A DNA stretch of 64,000 nucleotides from Ruania halotolerans (GCF_021049285.1 NZ_CP088017.1:3421380-3485379), one strand, 5' to 3'. Counted from the first letter of the stretch, positions 26,344 through 35,299 are shown. Notes: generated by a model from the letters alone, not told the origin. A program made the numbers and translations.

Positions 26344-26895
26344 GTGAGCACGACCACCGTGAGCACCATTCCCGTCGGCACCTACGCCATCGATACCGTC
26401 CACAGCGAGGTCGGCTTCGTCGTCCGCCACTCCGGCATCTCCAAGGTGCGCGGCCGGTTCACCGATTTCAGCGGACACTTCACCATCGCTGAGAACTTCG
26501 CCGACTCCTCAGCTCAGGTGACGATCCAGTCCGGATCAGTGCACACCGGCAACGAACAGCGCGACGGGCACCTGACCAGCCCCGACTTCTGGGATTCAGC
26601 GAGCAACCCGGAATGGACGTTCGCGAGCACCTCGGTGGAAGGAGCCGGCGAGGAGTTCACCCTCCACGGCGACCTCACGATCAACGGCGTCACACGGCAG
26701 GTGGCCCTTGATGTGGAGTTCAACGGAGCCCTCGCCTCCGGGGATGGCGAGGAGAAGGTCGGGTTCTCCGCGCAGACGGTCATCTCCCGCAAGGACTTCG
26801 ACCTCACCTGGAACGTCGCTCTGGAGGGTGGCGGCCTTCTCGTGGGCGACAAGGTGACGATCTCGATCGAGGTTCAGGCGGCGAAGCAGGCCTGA
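26344..26895 (+). CDS. YceI family protein
   Basis: This 183-residue beta-barrel protein matches the YceI family, whose members bind isoprenoid-type lipids. Characteristic segments are YAIDTVHSEVGFVVRHSGISKVRGRF at the start, HLTSPDFWDSASNPEWTF in the middle, and GDLTINGVTRQVALDVEF. There is no signal peptide, so it is probably cytoplasmic, unlike the periplasmic E. coli protein. The GTG at 26344 follows a strong ribosome-binding site; an in-frame ATG 54 bp upstream overlaps the regulatory palindrome. The ligand could be a quinone precursor, but that is inference. Confidence 0.9.
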   Translation: MSTTTVSTIPVGTYAIDTVHSEVGFVVRHSGISKVRGRFTDFSGHFTIAENFADSSAQVTIQSGSVHTGNEQRDGHLTSPDFWDSASNPEWTFASTSVEGAGEEFTLHGDLTINGVTRQVALDVEFNGALASGDGEEKVGFSAQTVISRKDFDLTWNVALEGGGLLVGDKVTISIEVQAAKQA

Positions 26896-26910
26896 GTACT
26901 CCGGCAGGAA

Positions 26911-26977
26911 CGAGCGAGGGTGGCTTGAGTGTCGCAATCTGAGCGATCGGCGACACTCAGGGCACCCTCGTCGCTCG
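26911..26977. terminator. Long hairpin between convergent YceI and glutaredoxin genes
   Basis: An extended stem is visible. CGAGCGAGGGTG (26911-26922) pairs with CACCCTCG plus CGCTCG (26963-26977) with one 1- to 3-nt bulge. Inside it GAGTGTCGC (26927-26935) pairs perfectly with GCGACACTC (26950-26958) around a 14-nt loop. There is no T run, as is common for actinobacterial terminators. It lies between two convergent genes and should work in both directions. Confidence 0.6.
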
Positions 26978-26993
26978 CCTGACGTTCGTCGTC

Positions 26994-27230
26994 TCAGGCG
27001 AGCGCAGCCTCGAGCCGTGCTGGATCGATCCGGAAATAGCCGACCTGCGCACCGTCGACCAGTACCATCGGAATGAGTTCGCCATATCGCTGGGTCAGTT
27101 CGGCATCGCCGTCGATGTCGATCTCAACCCACCCGTCTCCGGTGCGTGCACAGATCGCCCGCACGACGCGTCGGGCGTCATCGCACAGGTGGCAGCCGGG
27201 GCGGGAGTACAGAACTACGCGCGCATCCAC
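26994..27230 (-). CDS. Glutaredoxin family protein
   Basis: This 78-residue thioredoxin-fold protein has the redox site SRPGCHLCDDARR at residues 9-21, a CHLC pair. The cis-Pro region is LIPMVLVDGAQVGYFR. It resembles small actinobacterial DUF836/glutaredoxin-like proteins and not the longer mycoredoxins. The start is GTG at 27230. TAGCCT (27242-27237) ends exactly 6 nt before it with no Shine-Dalgarno, so it is probably leaderless. Its partner and substrate are unknown. Confidence 0.85.
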   Translation of the reverse strand: MDARVVLYSRPGCHLCDDARRVVRAICARTGDGWVEIDIDGDAELTQRYGELIPMVLVDGAQVGYFRIDPARLEAALA

Positions 27231-27358
27231 CGGGCCAGGCTACGCGAGCCGCATCGTCAGGGCACTACCAGGGTGCTGCGACGGAGCCCGGGCGCGCGAA
27301 AGGCCGGACCGCACCCGCGAACGGGAACGAGCGATCCGGCCCGGCGCAGGCGCGCCGT

Positions 27359-27457
27359 CTACTTCTTGTTGCGGCGCTGGTGACGCGTCCTGCGGAGCAG
27401 CTTGCGATGCTTCTTCTTCGACATCCGCTTACGACGCTTCTTGACAACTGAACCCAC
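27359..27457 (-). CDS. AURKAIP1/COX24 domain mini-protein (small ribosomal protein bS22)
   Basis: This 32-residue, extremely basic protein reads VGSVVKKRRKRMSKKKHRKL, then LRRTRHQRRNKK. It matches the conserved actinobacterial COX24-domain mini-gene, identified in mycobacterial ribosomes as bS22, near the decoding centre of the small subunit. The start is GTG with GAGGT 5 nt upstream. The stop is TAG. It is easily missed because of its length. A BldC-like gene lies 138 bp upstream on the same strand. Confidence 0.92.
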   Translation of the reverse strand: MGSVVKKRRKRMSKKKHRKLLRRTRHQRRNKK

Positions 27458-27595
27458 GGGACCTCACTACGACTGGACGAAAAACGAGAACCTAACCATG
27501 CACTCACGGTGCGTCTCGGTTCACGTCGGACAGAACATCAGGACATTCTACCCGTCGCACCGACCCGTCTGGCCCGCCACCGGCGCCGGTAGGGC

Positions 27596-27811
27596 TCAGT
27601 GTCCGGAGATGGACCGGGTCTCTCCCCAGTCCTCGAGGCCACCGGAGAGCATCTCCTCAACGGCCGCCTGGGGCACGCGGTACGACTTCCCGACGCGGAT
27701 CGCTGGGAGTTCACCCGAGTGCACCATGCGGTACACGGTCATCCGCGAGACTCGCGCCATCTCGGCTACCTCAGCAACGGTGAGGAAGCGCGGCGCGGCG
27801 GCGTCGGCCAT
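27596..27811 (-). CDS. BldC-like helix-turn-helix DNA-binding protein
   Basis: This 71-residue MerR-type or excisionase-type small protein reads LTVAEVAEMARVSRMTVYRM (helix-turn-helix) and then GELPAIRVGKSYRVPQAAVEEML (wing). It is the single-domain form related to Streptomyces BldC, a developmental regulator that binds DNA cooperatively. The ATG at 27811 has GAGGGAC upstream; the frame runs further upstream without support. In Micrococcales, proteins of this type are near-universal, but their targets are mostly unknown. Confidence 0.85.
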   Translation of the reverse strand: MADAAAPRFLTVAEVAEMARVSRMTVYRMVHSGELPAIRVGKSYRVPQAAVEEMLSGGLEDWGETRSISGH

Positions 27812-27935
27812 GTCCCTCGTCTCCCTCGTCTGCGTCTGGTCGCCGGTGCGATCGGTGCACCGCCGGCTCACTTGTGTGGGGCCCCAGAAGTGCATCTTAG
27901 GGGTAGGAGGGGCTCAACGGGAACCTCGTGCACCA

Positions 27936-29117
27936 TCACTCGGCCGTCAGCGGGTCAAGACCGCGCCATGGAAATGCCGCTCGCCGGGTAGCTGCGATCG
28001 CCTGATCCACCGGGTCAGCCGGGTCGAATCCATCCACCCAGGAGCGCAACTGCGGGGCGCGACCGTCCGACATCGTGACTGGGATCTCGCCATCGGTGAG
28101 CGTGCGAACTCGGCGCAACCACCCCTCCGGAACCAGAGTCTCCACCGGAAGGTGCGCTCCGGCGCTCACGGCGAGGAGATGCGCCCACGATCTCGGCACT
28201 GTGGAGATGACGTCGTACCCGCCGCCACCGGTGGCCAGCCATCGCCCGCCGCCGTGGCGATGTGCCCAGTGCTGCACCATCTGTGCGGCCATCCGTTGCC
28301 CATCCACCGAAATGTCCATCCCGGTGAGCGGATCCCGATGATGGGTGTCGCATCCGTGCTGGCTGACGATCACCTGCGGTGCGAACTCGGCCAGCACCGG
28401 CGCCGTGACCGCCTCGATCCCCCGCAGCCACGCATTGTCCCCTGTCCCTTCGGGCAGCGCGAGGTTGATGGCCGAACCGCGGGCATTCGGGCCGCCGATG
28501 TCCTGGGCAAATCCGGTGCCGGGAAACAGCGTCTGGCCGCTCTGGTGTATCGAAATGGTCACCACCCGAGGATCGTCCCAGAAGGTGCGCTCCACGCCAT
28601 CACCGTGGTGGGCGTCCACATCCAGGTACAGCACCCGTTCACATCCGTGTTCGAGCAACCAGGCAATCGCCACGGCCACGTCGTTGTAGATGCAGAATCC
28701 GCCTGCCCTGCCCGGCATCGCGTGGTGCATTCCGCCGGCGAGACTGACAGCCTGCCGCGGCACGTCTTGCCAGACGGCGCGTGCAGCGGCCAGCGTGGCT
28801 CCGGCGATCCGAGCCGACGCCTCATGCATTCCGGCGAAGATCGGGTCATCAGTGGTTCCGAGCCCGCGTGCACGGTCCGGCGTTCCGGTGGAAGCGGCCC
28901 GTACAGCCGCCACGTAGTCGGTCTCGTGGACCAGCGCCAACTCCTCATCGGAGGCAACCTCCGCACCCACCATGCACACACCCGGGATCTCCCACAGACC
29001 AAGGGCCTCGATCAGGTCCAGGGTGAGCCGCAGCCGAATCGGCGCCATGGGATGCCCGGGCCCGAAATCGTAGGAGAGCAGATCGTCGCTCCACGGCACG
29101 GTGACGGGAAAGGCCAT
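27936..29117 (-). CDS. acuC: Acetoin utilisation protein AcuC (class I histone-deacetylase family)
   Basis: This 393-residue Zn-dependent deacetylase-fold protein has the catalytic and metal motifs in order: GGMHHAMPGRAGGFCIYND near residue 145, LYLDVDAHHGDGVERTF near residue 185 and IVSQHGCDTHHRDPL near residue 260. Bacterial AcuC proteins remove acetyl groups from proteins such as acetyl-CoA synthetase. No acetoin gene is near, so the name gives family only. TACCGT ends 5 nt before the ATG at 29117, again suggesting a leaderless mRNA. It diverges from ktrB. Confidence 0.9.
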   Translation of the reverse strand: MAFPVTVPWSDDLLSYDFGPGHPMAPIRLRLTLDLIEALGLWEIPGVCMVGAEVASDEELALVHETDYVAAVRAASTGTPDRARGLGTTDDPIFAGMHEASARIAGATLAAARAVWQDVPRQAVSLAGGMHHAMPGRAGGFCIYNDVAVAIAWLLEHGCERVLYLDVDAHHGDGVERTFWDDPRVVTISIHQSGQTLFPGTGFAQDIGGPNARGSAINLALPEGTGDNAWLRGIEAVTAPVLAEFAPQVIVSQHGCDTHHRDPLTGMDISVDGQRMAAQMVQHWAHRHGGGRWLATGGGGYDVISTVPRSWAHLLAVSAGAHLPVETLVPEGWLRRVRTLTDGEIPVTMSDGRAPQLRSWVDGFDPADPVDQAIAATRRAAFPWRGLDPLTAE

Positions 29118-29275
29118 GCTTCACGGTAGCGCGGCTTGGCGATGCTGGCGGCACGGTCGTGGACTGGCCGCCCTTTTCGGAACGGCACGGGTGAGGTTTG
29201 CGCGCGGGCGGGCCACAGACCGGCGTCGCCATGGCACAGTGGGCACGTTCGTGAGTGGCGGCGATCAGGAGAACC

Positions 29276-30673
29276 GTGGCACGGGAGGGCACTTACCGCA
29301 TCGGCGACGACGTCGGTATGCTGGCGCGACTGCGCGAACGCGTGGACGACGTCGCCCGCCGTTCCCCAGCACGGCTGACCCTCATCGTGTTCGCATCGGT
29401 CATCGCCATCGTGACGGCGCTGCTCTCGCTGCCGATCGCCACCGCCAGCGGGGAGACCGCACCGTTCGCGGACGCCCTGTTCACGGCCACCTCGGCAGTG
29501 TGCGTGACGGGGCTGGTCACCGTGGACACGGCTGTCTACTGGTCCACGTTCGGCCAGGCGGTGATCCTGATCGGGATCCAGATCGGCGGTCTGGGGGTGA
29601 TGACGCTCGCCTCGATCCTCGGGCTGGCCGTCTCGCGCCGGATCGGACTGACGCAGAAGCTGCTCGCAGCGGCGGAGACCAAGACGACGCGCCTCGGTGA
29701 GGTCGGCTCCCTGGTGCGCGTGGTGCTCGTCACGATTGCCGTGCTCGAGAGTGCGTTGTTCGTGGTGCTGCTTCCGAAGTACCTGCTGCTCGAGCACTCG
29801 CTCGGCACGGCGATCTGGCACGCGCTGTTCCAGTCTGTCTCGATCTTCAACAACGCCGGTTTCATCATCGAGGTGGGCGGCCTCGGTCAGTTCGTGGGTG
29901 ACTGGTGGATGAACCTGCCGATCATCATCGGCGGTTTCGTCGGTGCACTCGGATTCCCGGCGATCCTGTCCATTGCCGGCAGTTGGCGCAGACCGCGGCA
30001 CTGGTCGCTGCACGCCAAGCTCACGCTGGCCACCAGCACCATCCTGTATGTGGTGGGCGTGGTGGCGATCGGAGCGTTGGAGTGGGCCAACCCTCGCTCG
30101 TTCGGAGCACTCCCCGTGGGGGACCGCATCCTGGCGGCGCTGCTGGCCGGTGGCACGCCCCGGTCCTCGGGGTTCTCCACCGTCGACATCGGCACGATGT
30201 CGGAGGCCACCTGGCTCGTCCAGGATGCGCTGATGTTCGTCGGTGGAGGCAGCGCCTCCACGGCCGGCGGGATCAAGGTGACGACGTTCGCCGTCATGGT
30301 GTTGGCCATTCTTGCCGAAGCGCGTGGTGACCCGGACATCGAGGCTTTCGGACGACGAGTGGCTCCGACCATGCTCCGGCTGGCGATCGCCGTAGCGTTC
30401 GTAGGTGCGACATTGGTGGGGGCCGGCACCCTGTCCCTGCTCATCCTGACCGATCTGCATCTGGATGTGATCCTGTTCGAGGTGATCTCGGCGTTTGCCA
30501 CGTGCGGTTTGAGCACCGGGATCACACCTCATCTGCCCGACTCGGCCAAATATGTGCTGGCGGCGCTGATGTTCACCGGACGTATCGGCACGATGACCTT
30601 GGCTGCGGCGCTCGCCCTCCGTGATCGCCGCCGCGTGATCCGACTCCCCGAGGAGAGGCCGACCATTGGATAA
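29276..30673 (+). CDS. ktrB: TrkH/KtrB-type potassium uptake channel subunit
   Basis: This 465-residue membrane protein carries four M1-P-M2 repeats. Selectivity-filter segments are visible as FTATSAVCVTGLVTVDT, FQSVSIFNNAGFIIE, GGTPRSSGFSTVDIG and SAFATCGLSTGITPHL. It forms the ion-conducting part of a Na+- or H+-linked K+ uptake system. I chose GTG 29276 because AGGAG lies 4 nt upstream. It overlaps the KtrA gene by 8 bp. The single-RCK partner and the length fit KtrB better than long Gram-negative TrkH. Confidence 0.92.
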   Translation: MAREGTYRIGDDVGMLARLRERVDDVARRSPARLTLIVFASVIAIVTALLSLPIATASGETAPFADALFTATSAVCVTGLVTVDTAVYWSTFGQAVILIGIQIGGLGVMTLASILGLAVSRRIGLTQKLLAAAETKTTRLGEVGSLVRVVLVTIAVLESALFVVLLPKYLLLEHSLGTAIWHALFQSVSIFNNAGFIIEVGGLGQFVGDWWMNLPIIIGGFVGALGFPAILSIAGSWRRPRHWSLHAKLTLATSTILYVVGVVAIGALEWANPRSFGALPVGDRILAALLAGGTPRSSGFSTVDIGTMSEATWLVQDALMFVGGGSASTAGGIKVTTFAVMVLAILAEARGDPDIEAFGRRVAPTMLRLAIAVAFVGATLVGAGTLSLLILTDLHLDVILFEVISAFATCGLSTGITPHLPDSAKYVLAALMFTGRIGTMTLAAALALRDRRRVIRLPEERPTIG

Positions 30674-31361
30674 GAAGTTCGCACGAGGAACCGCGTCCAA
30701 CACCGACCAGGGCCATGACGCGAGCGTGCTCGTGATCGGCCTGGGCCGGTTCGGCGGCGCGTTGGCTGCCACATTGGACGAACTGGGCCGGGACGTCCTC
30801 GCCGTCGAACGGGACCCCGACCTGATCCGTGACTGGAGCGGGCGGATTCCCCTGGTCGAGGCCGATGCCTCGAACCCGGTGGCACTGGAACAGGTAGGTG
30901 CCAAGGACTTCCCGATCGCCATCGTCGGCGTGGGCACCTCACTCGAGGCAAGCGTGCTGATCACCGGGAACCTGGTGGACCTGGGCACCCCGCTGATCTG
31001 GGCGAAGGCGATCTCCGCCGAACACGGCCGGATTCTGCAGCGGATCGGTGCCCACCACGTGGTCTATCCCGAACATGACGCCGGCGCACGCGTGGCGCAC
31101 CTGGTCTCGGGCCGGATGCTTGACTTCATCGAACTCGAGGACGGCTTCACCATTGTGAAGATGCGCCCGCCGAAGGAGACGCACGGATTCACCGTGGGTC
31201 AGGCTGATATCAAGTCCAAGTACGGCGTGACCGTGATCGGGGTGAAAGCACCCGGGCAGCCCTTCGAGTATGCGACGGCGCAGACCCGGATCGACGCCGG
31301 CGATACGCTCATCCTGTCCGGTGACACGGTACTGCTGGAGAAGTTCGCCGCCCGGCCATGA
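30666..31361 (+). CDS. ktrA: TrkA/KtrA-type potassium uptake regulatory subunit
   Basis: This 231-residue cytosolic ring-forming subunit has an RCK_N Rossmann domain (VLVIGLGRFGGALAATLDELG, nucleotide site near residues 20-40, acidic end AVERD) and an RCK_C domain from about residue 150. It gates KtrB in response to ATP/ADP or NAD(H). In other bacteria the RCK_C domain of KtrA binds c-di-AMP, and the c-di-AMP synthase disA is about 4 kb downstream. It starts with TTG inside the end of ktrB, behind GAGGAG. Confidence 0.92.
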   Translation: MDKKFARGTASNTDQGHDASVLVIGLGRFGGALAATLDELGRDVLAVERDPDLIRDWSGRIPLVEADASNPVALEQVGAKDFPIAIVGVGTSLEASVLITGNLVDLGTPLIWAKAISAEHGRILQRIGAHHVVYPEHDAGARVAHLVSGRMLDFIELEDGFTIVKMRPPKETHGFTVGQADIKSKYGVTVIGVKAPGQPFEYATAQTRIDAGDTLILSGDTVLLEKFAARP

Positions 31362-31377
31362 CGCGTCGGCGGCGCGG

Positions 31378-32094
31378 CTACTTCACATCGTAGGTACGCA
31401 ACGCCGTCACCTTCTCGCCGGGTTTGGGGTTGATCACGACGACGGCCCTACGCTCGTGCTTGCTCGCACTCAGGAGCGGCCCGTCCGGCGTTCCAGGAAT
31501 GATCTGTGCCAAGGACACAGGTCGGTCGAGCGCCTTGGACTTGCCCAGCGCGGTCACCCACTGGACGACCTGCGGTCCACCGGCGCCAACCTGCTGTCGC
31601 ACGTACCCGAGCAGGCTCTCGTTGTCCTGCTGAGAGAGCGAGGGATGAGTGAGCAGGTCGACGCTGATCGAGCCGGACTTCTTGTTCTCCGACACCCGCA
31701 GACCGGTCTCGCGGGCGAGCGCCAGGTAGCCGCGGTCCAGGTAGTCCCGGTACAGCTTGCCGTACAGGGAGTTCCGGGAAACCGCAGAGTAGAGGAACAG
31801 CGCAACGGCGAGGATGAGCAGAATCGGTCCGCCGTACACAGTGGCGTACAGCAACGCGGTGACCGCGTCATTCTCCCCGAGCGTCGACCAGAAGACCCGC
31901 CAGAACCGAGGACTACCGATCGTGGAGTAGTCGTTGTTCAGTGTGCGCAGAGTGGATCGAAGATTCCACAGAACCGCGACGATCCCGAAGATGAAGAGCA
32001 GGCTCGCAACCGAGACGGACGCGCGATTGATGCGCAGTGACTTGCCGAAGCTACGGTGGTCGTTGAGTTCCCTCTGGATGTGGTCGATCGCCAT
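31378..32094 (-). CDS. Uncharacterised two-span membrane protein
   Basis: This 238-residue protein is not one I recognise. Two hydrophobic helices are evident at about residues 28-46 (VSVASLLFIFGIVAVLW) and 86-105 (YGGPILLILAVALFLYS). About 130 soluble residues follow, with a KKSGSISVDLLTHPSL segment. The loop between the helices is about 40 residues. TATTCT ends 7 nt before the ATG without a Shine-Dalgarno, so a leaderless mRNA is likely. It is convergent with ktrA, 16 bp away; no functional link is visible. Confidence 0.7.
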   Translation of the reverse strand: MAIDHIQRELNDHRSFGKSLRINRASVSVASLLFIFGIVAVLWNLRSTLRTLNNDYSTIGSPRFWRVFWSTLGENDAVTALLYATVYGGPILLILAVALFLYSAVSRNSLYGKLYRDYLDRGYLALARETGLRVSENKKSGSISVDLLTHPSLSQQDNESLLGYVRQQVGAGGPQVVQWVTALGKSKALDRPVSLAQIIPGTPDGPLLSASKHERRAVVVINPKPGEKVTALRTYDVK

Positions 32095-32133
32095 GCGCAG
32101 CAGAATAGCCAGGTCGCCAGCGCGTGGAAGGCG

Positions 32134-32952
32134 CTAGGCGCCGTGCTCGCGCCCCATCTCGATCGAGCGGGTGCGCACTGTCTCAGCGGCAGCGATCACG
32201 GCAGCGCGCACGCCACGTTCGTCCAGTTCGCGGATGGCGGCAACAGTGGTGCCGGCTGGGGAACTCACCTTCTCCCGGAGCACCACCGGGTGTTCGCCGG
32301 TCTGCTGTGCCATCGCTCCGGCGCCTGCAACAGTGCGCACGGCGAGGTCTCGAGCAAGGTCGCGGCTCAGCCCTCCGAGCACACCTGCTTCGGCGAGGGC
32401 GTCGATGAGATAGAAGACGTAGGCGGGTCCGGACCCGGAGATGGCCGTGACGGCGTCCTGGTAGGGCTCGTCCACGCGGTAGACCGCGCCGGTTCCTTCG
32501 AGGAGAGCCGAAATCTGGTCCAGGTGGTCCTCAGTCGCGTGCGTGCCTGCGCTGAGCACGCTGACGCCCTCGCCGATCGTGGCTGGGGTGTTCGGCATCA
32601 CCCGCACCACCGCGGTGCCGGCAGGCAATCGCGACTCGAGGAACGCCGTCGAGATTCCTGCGGCCACGCTCACCACCACCGCACCCGGTGCGAGCGCAGG
32701 GGCGATCTCCTCGGCCACCGCACCGATGTCCTTGGGCTTGACGGCGAGTACGACGACGGTGGCACCGTCGACGGCCTCGGTGTTGTGCGCTGCCGCGTGC
32801 ACCCCGAACGCGGCGGCGCGCTCCCGGGCGTGCTCGATCCGCCCGTCCGCCACTCGGACGCTCTGTGGGTCGACGGTACGCAGCACGGAGGTGAGGATCG
32901 CCTCGCCCATCACCCCGATGCCGATGAACGCTGTGGAACTGGGGGTCGCCAT
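32134..32952 (-). CDS. proC: Pyrroline-5-carboxylate reductase
   Basis: This 272-residue enzyme makes proline from pyrroline-5-carboxylate with NAD(P)H. The Rossmann motif is FIGIGVMGEAIL at the start, with AVKPKDIG and VRVMPNTPATIGEGVSVLS next. The family signature ISGSGPAYVFYLIDALAEAG lies near residue 165, and the C-terminal dimerisation part ends with VAAIRELDERG. ATG 32952 has AGGAG upstream; an upstream in-frame start lacks it. The gene for a membrane protein starts 30 bp upstream on the same strand, so the two may be co-transcribed. Confidence 0.95.
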   Translation of the reverse strand: MATPSSTAFIGIGVMGEAILTSVLRTVDPQSVRVADGRIEHARERAAAFGVHAAAHNTEAVDGATVVVLAVKPKDIGAVAEEIAPALAPGAVVVSVAAGISTAFLESRLPAGTAVVRVMPNTPATIGEGVSVLSAGTHATEDHLDQISALLEGTGAVYRVDEPYQDAVTAISGSGPAYVFYLIDALAEAGVLGGLSRDLARDLAVRTVAGAGAMAQQTGEHPVVLREKVSSPAGTTVAAIRELDERGVRAAVIAAAETVRTRSIEMGREHGA

Positions 32953-32981
32953 CTGTGCTCCTTGGTGTCTGGGTCGCTTCG

Positions 32982-33647
32982 TCAAAGCGGGTAGGAGAGG
33001 TAGAACTCGGTGACGGTTTCGACGTCGCTGCCCTCGGCGATCATGACGACCGTAGCGTTCGTCCAGATCGCGCGGGCACCACCATCGGCTTCCACCACGA
33101 CGTACTGGCCCGCCTCGTCGCCGTCCACCACGACGGCGCCGGAGTCCACGGGCTCCAAGTCATCGGTGAGAGTTGTCAGCACGTCCGTGGCCTCCTCGAC
33201 TTCCTCCCACTGGGCCAGCCGGAGAGTGACGGCGTCCTCGGCGCTGGTGTAGGTGAGCCGCCAGCTCTCCACAGCATCAGCGTCCAGTGGCTCGGGGTCC
33301 TCTTCCTGCGCAGTGACGGCGTACCCGTTCACTTGGTCGGGAAGGGCCGCCACGAGCGGCGTGGAGGTGTCGCGGTCGATGGGGTCCGGTGCCGTCGGTT
33401 CGGGGGCGGGTTCGGCGGTCGTGGGCGCTGCCGAGGTGCCCGGATCGCCGATGATGCGAGGAACCACTAGGACGGCCAACACCGCCAGCAGAACGAGGAC
33501 GAGGCCACCGAGAGCGATGAGGCGCCGCTTGCCGGACTTCGCCGAGCGCGCACGCGTCGTACGGGGAGCGGGTGAGGACGCCGTCTCGGCGGCATCGGAT
33601 TCGTCGCGCTCCTGGGGCCTGTCGGACCTGCCCCCGCTGATGGTCAT
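32982..33647 (-). CDS. Uncharacterised single-span membrane protein with exported domain
   Basis: This 221-residue protein has about 45 polar, charged N-terminal residues, one transmembrane helix (LIALGGLVLVLLAVLAVLVV, about 45-66), a Pro/Thr/Ala-rich linker and an outside domain of about 135 residues rich in Asp and Val. I do not recognise a family. The layout (anchor, linker, compact domain) suggests a cell-surface sensor or binding protein. ATG 33647 has AAGGA upstream, which decides the start in a longer open frame. It lies just upstream of proC. Confidence 0.75.
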   Translation of the reverse strand: MTISGGRSDRPQERDESDAAETASSPAPRTTRARSAKSGKRRLIALGGLVLVLLAVLAVLVVPRIIGDPGTSAAPTTAEPAPEPTAPDPIDRDTSTPLVAALPDQVNGYAVTAQEEDPEPLDADAVESWRLTYTSAEDAVTLRLAQWEEVEEATDVLTTLTDDLEPVDSGAVVVDGDEAGQYVVVEADGGARAIWTNATVVMIAEGSDVETVTEFYLSYPL

Positions 33648-33806
33648 CTCGTGTCCTTCTGCTGGTCGATGTGCACTAGCAGGCACTGTACGGGGCGGGC
33701 CCGGGCAGGACGAAGCACTCCAGGTGAGGCGACGGCGACAGACCGGACGGGGCGCCGCCGTCGGCCTTGAAGCCTCATGTCGGCACCTAGCGATACCGTG
33801 AGCGCA

Positions 33807-33836
33807 ATGGAGCAGATGGGGAGCACACCGGCATGA
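33807..33836 (+). CDS. Putative leaderless 9-codon upstream ORF of radA
   Basis: ATG at 33807 opens a frame reading MEQMGSTPA and then TGA at 33834-33836. The TGA overlaps the radA ATG (33833) by the 4-bp ATGA pattern. TACCGT (33794-33799) ends 7 nt before the uORF ATG, so the mRNA would start at or beside it. Ribosomes finishing the peptide would be placed to start radA. The GGAG inside the uORF (33819) may also serve radA directly. Peptide synthesis is not shown. Confidence 0.4.
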   Translation: MEQMGSTPA

Positions 33837-35299
33837 GGGCGAAGAGCACCTTCGTGTGCGGCGACTGCGGCGCGGAATTCGGCAAGTGGTACGGACGCTG
33901 CCAGAAGTGCGGCGCATACGCCACGATCGAGGAGGCAGCGCCCACCACTGCGGCTGGGCTCAAGTCCACTCGCACGACCCGTGCCCCCGTGCGGCCGGCG
34001 CGTCGGGTCCGTGAGATCGAGATCGACGCCGCTGATTCGCGCCTGTCCACGGGGCTGCGCGAGCTCGACAGGGTCCTGGGCGGCGGGCTGGTTCCCGGGC
34101 AAGTGGTGCTCCTCGCAGGCGAACCGGGTGCCGGCAAGTCCACCTTGCTGCTGACCGCTGCCGATGCCGTGGCTGCCGCGACCGGCAGGCCGGTGCTGTA
34201 CGTCTCCGGTGAGGAGTCGGTCCAGCAGTTGGCCACGCGGGCGCGGCGAATCGGTGCTGCCGATGAGCACCTGCTACTCGCCGACAGCAACGAACTGAGC
34301 GAGACGCTGGGGCATTTGGAAGCGCTCGACGGCGAGCCCGCTCTGATGATCGTGGATTCCGTCCAGGCGATCGCATCGGCCGAGGTGGACGGTCGCGCCG
34401 GTGGCGTCGCGCAGGTGATGGAAGTGGCCTCTACCCTCACCCGCCTGGCGAAAGCGCGGAACCTGCCGATGTTGCTGGTGGGTCAGGTGACCAAGGAGTC
34501 CACGTTGGCAGGGCCGCGGGCGTTGGAGCACATCGCCGACACCACGCTGGCGATGGAGGGCGACAAGCAAACCCCGCTGCGGATGCTGCGCACAATCAAG
34601 AACCGGTTCGGGCCGGCGGACGAGGTGGCCTGCTTCGAGCAGACCGACGGGGGAATCGTGGAGGTCGCAGACCCGAGCAGTCTGTTCCGCAGCCTTCGCG
34701 CCTCCCCGGTTCCGGGTACCTGCCTGACCGTCACGGTGGAGGGACGGCGGCCGATGATCGCCGAGATGCAGGCGCTGGTCTCGCCGAGCACGGCGCCGAA
34801 CCCGCGCCGCGGGGTGAGCGGTCTGGACACCTCCCGGGTATCGATGTTGATCGCCATCACCGAACGCCTCGGCGGGGTACGACTGCACGATAAGGACGTC
34901 TTCACGGCGACCGTGGGCGGGATGCGCTCGACCGATCCCGCGACCGACCTCGCCGTGTGCCTGGCGATCGCCTCGGCGGTGAACGAGATCGCGATTCCGT
35001 TGGATTTCGCCGCCATTGGAGAGGTCTCCCTGTCTGGGGACATCCGCCGTGTCGGGATGATGACGCAACGACTCGCTGAGGCAGCACGGCTCGGATATCG
35101 CCGCATGTTGGTGCCGATCGGCACCAGCGGCAGTGCGGGGCGCGTTCCGGAGAATGTCGAGCTCCTGGAGGTAGCGACGATCCACAATGCGCTGTTCACG
35201 CTGGAGGGACTTCGACCGGCAGCACCTGAACGGCGCTCGCCGACTACGATGAATCGCGAGAAGGGTCGACTCACGTCCATCAAACCTGTCGATTCATGA
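33833..35299 (+). CDS. radA: DNA repair protein RadA
   Basis: This 488-residue RecA-related helicase promotes branch migration in recombination. It has a C4 zinc finger at the N-terminus ([19 protein letters not shown]), Walker [12 protein letters not shown] near residue 98, the RadA motif [12 protein letters not shown] near residue 255 and a Lon-like C-terminal domain (residues 320-460) with [21 protein letters not shown]. It overlaps disA by 4 bp. RadA and DisA are commonly adjacent in Gram-positive bacteria, and RadA can restrain DisA activity in several species. Confidence 0.96.
   Translation: MRAKSTFVCGDCGAEFGKWYGRCQKCGAYATIEEAAPTTAAGLKSTRTTRAPVRPARRVREIEIDAADSRLSTGLRELDRVLGGGLVPGQVVLLAGEPGAGKSTLLLTAADAVAAATGRPVLYVSGEESVQQLATRARRIGAADEHLLLADSNELSETLGHLEALDGEPALMIVDSVQAIASAEVDGRAGGVAQVMEVASTLTRLAKARNLPMLLVGQVTKESTLAGPRALEHIADTTLAMEGDKQTPLRMLRTIKNRFGPADEVACFEQTDGGIVEVADPSSLFRSLRASPVPGTCLTVTVEGRRPMIAEMQALVSPSTAPNPRRGVSGLDTSRVSMLIAITERLGGVRLHDKDVFTATVGGMRSTDPATDLAVCLAIASAVNEIAIPLDFAAIGEVSLSGDIRRVGMMTQRLAEAARLGYRRMLVPIGTSGSAGRVPENVELLEVATIHNALFTLEGLRPAAPERRSPTTMNREKGRLTSIKPVDS

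Noticed and set aside
26344-26895. YceI as part of the cytochrome or menaquinone operons
   Set aside because: It is divergent from its own MarR gene, ends at a strong hairpin and faces a convergent glutaredoxin gene.
27402-29129. A 575-codon plus-strand frame across bS22, BldC-like and acuC genes
   Set aside because: It crosses three minus-strand genes with strong family evidence.
29012-30988. A 658-codon minus-strand open frame opposite ktrB
   Set aside because: The His/Gln/Arg-rich translation is the reverse complement of a well-supported membrane channel gene, with no ribosome-binding site.
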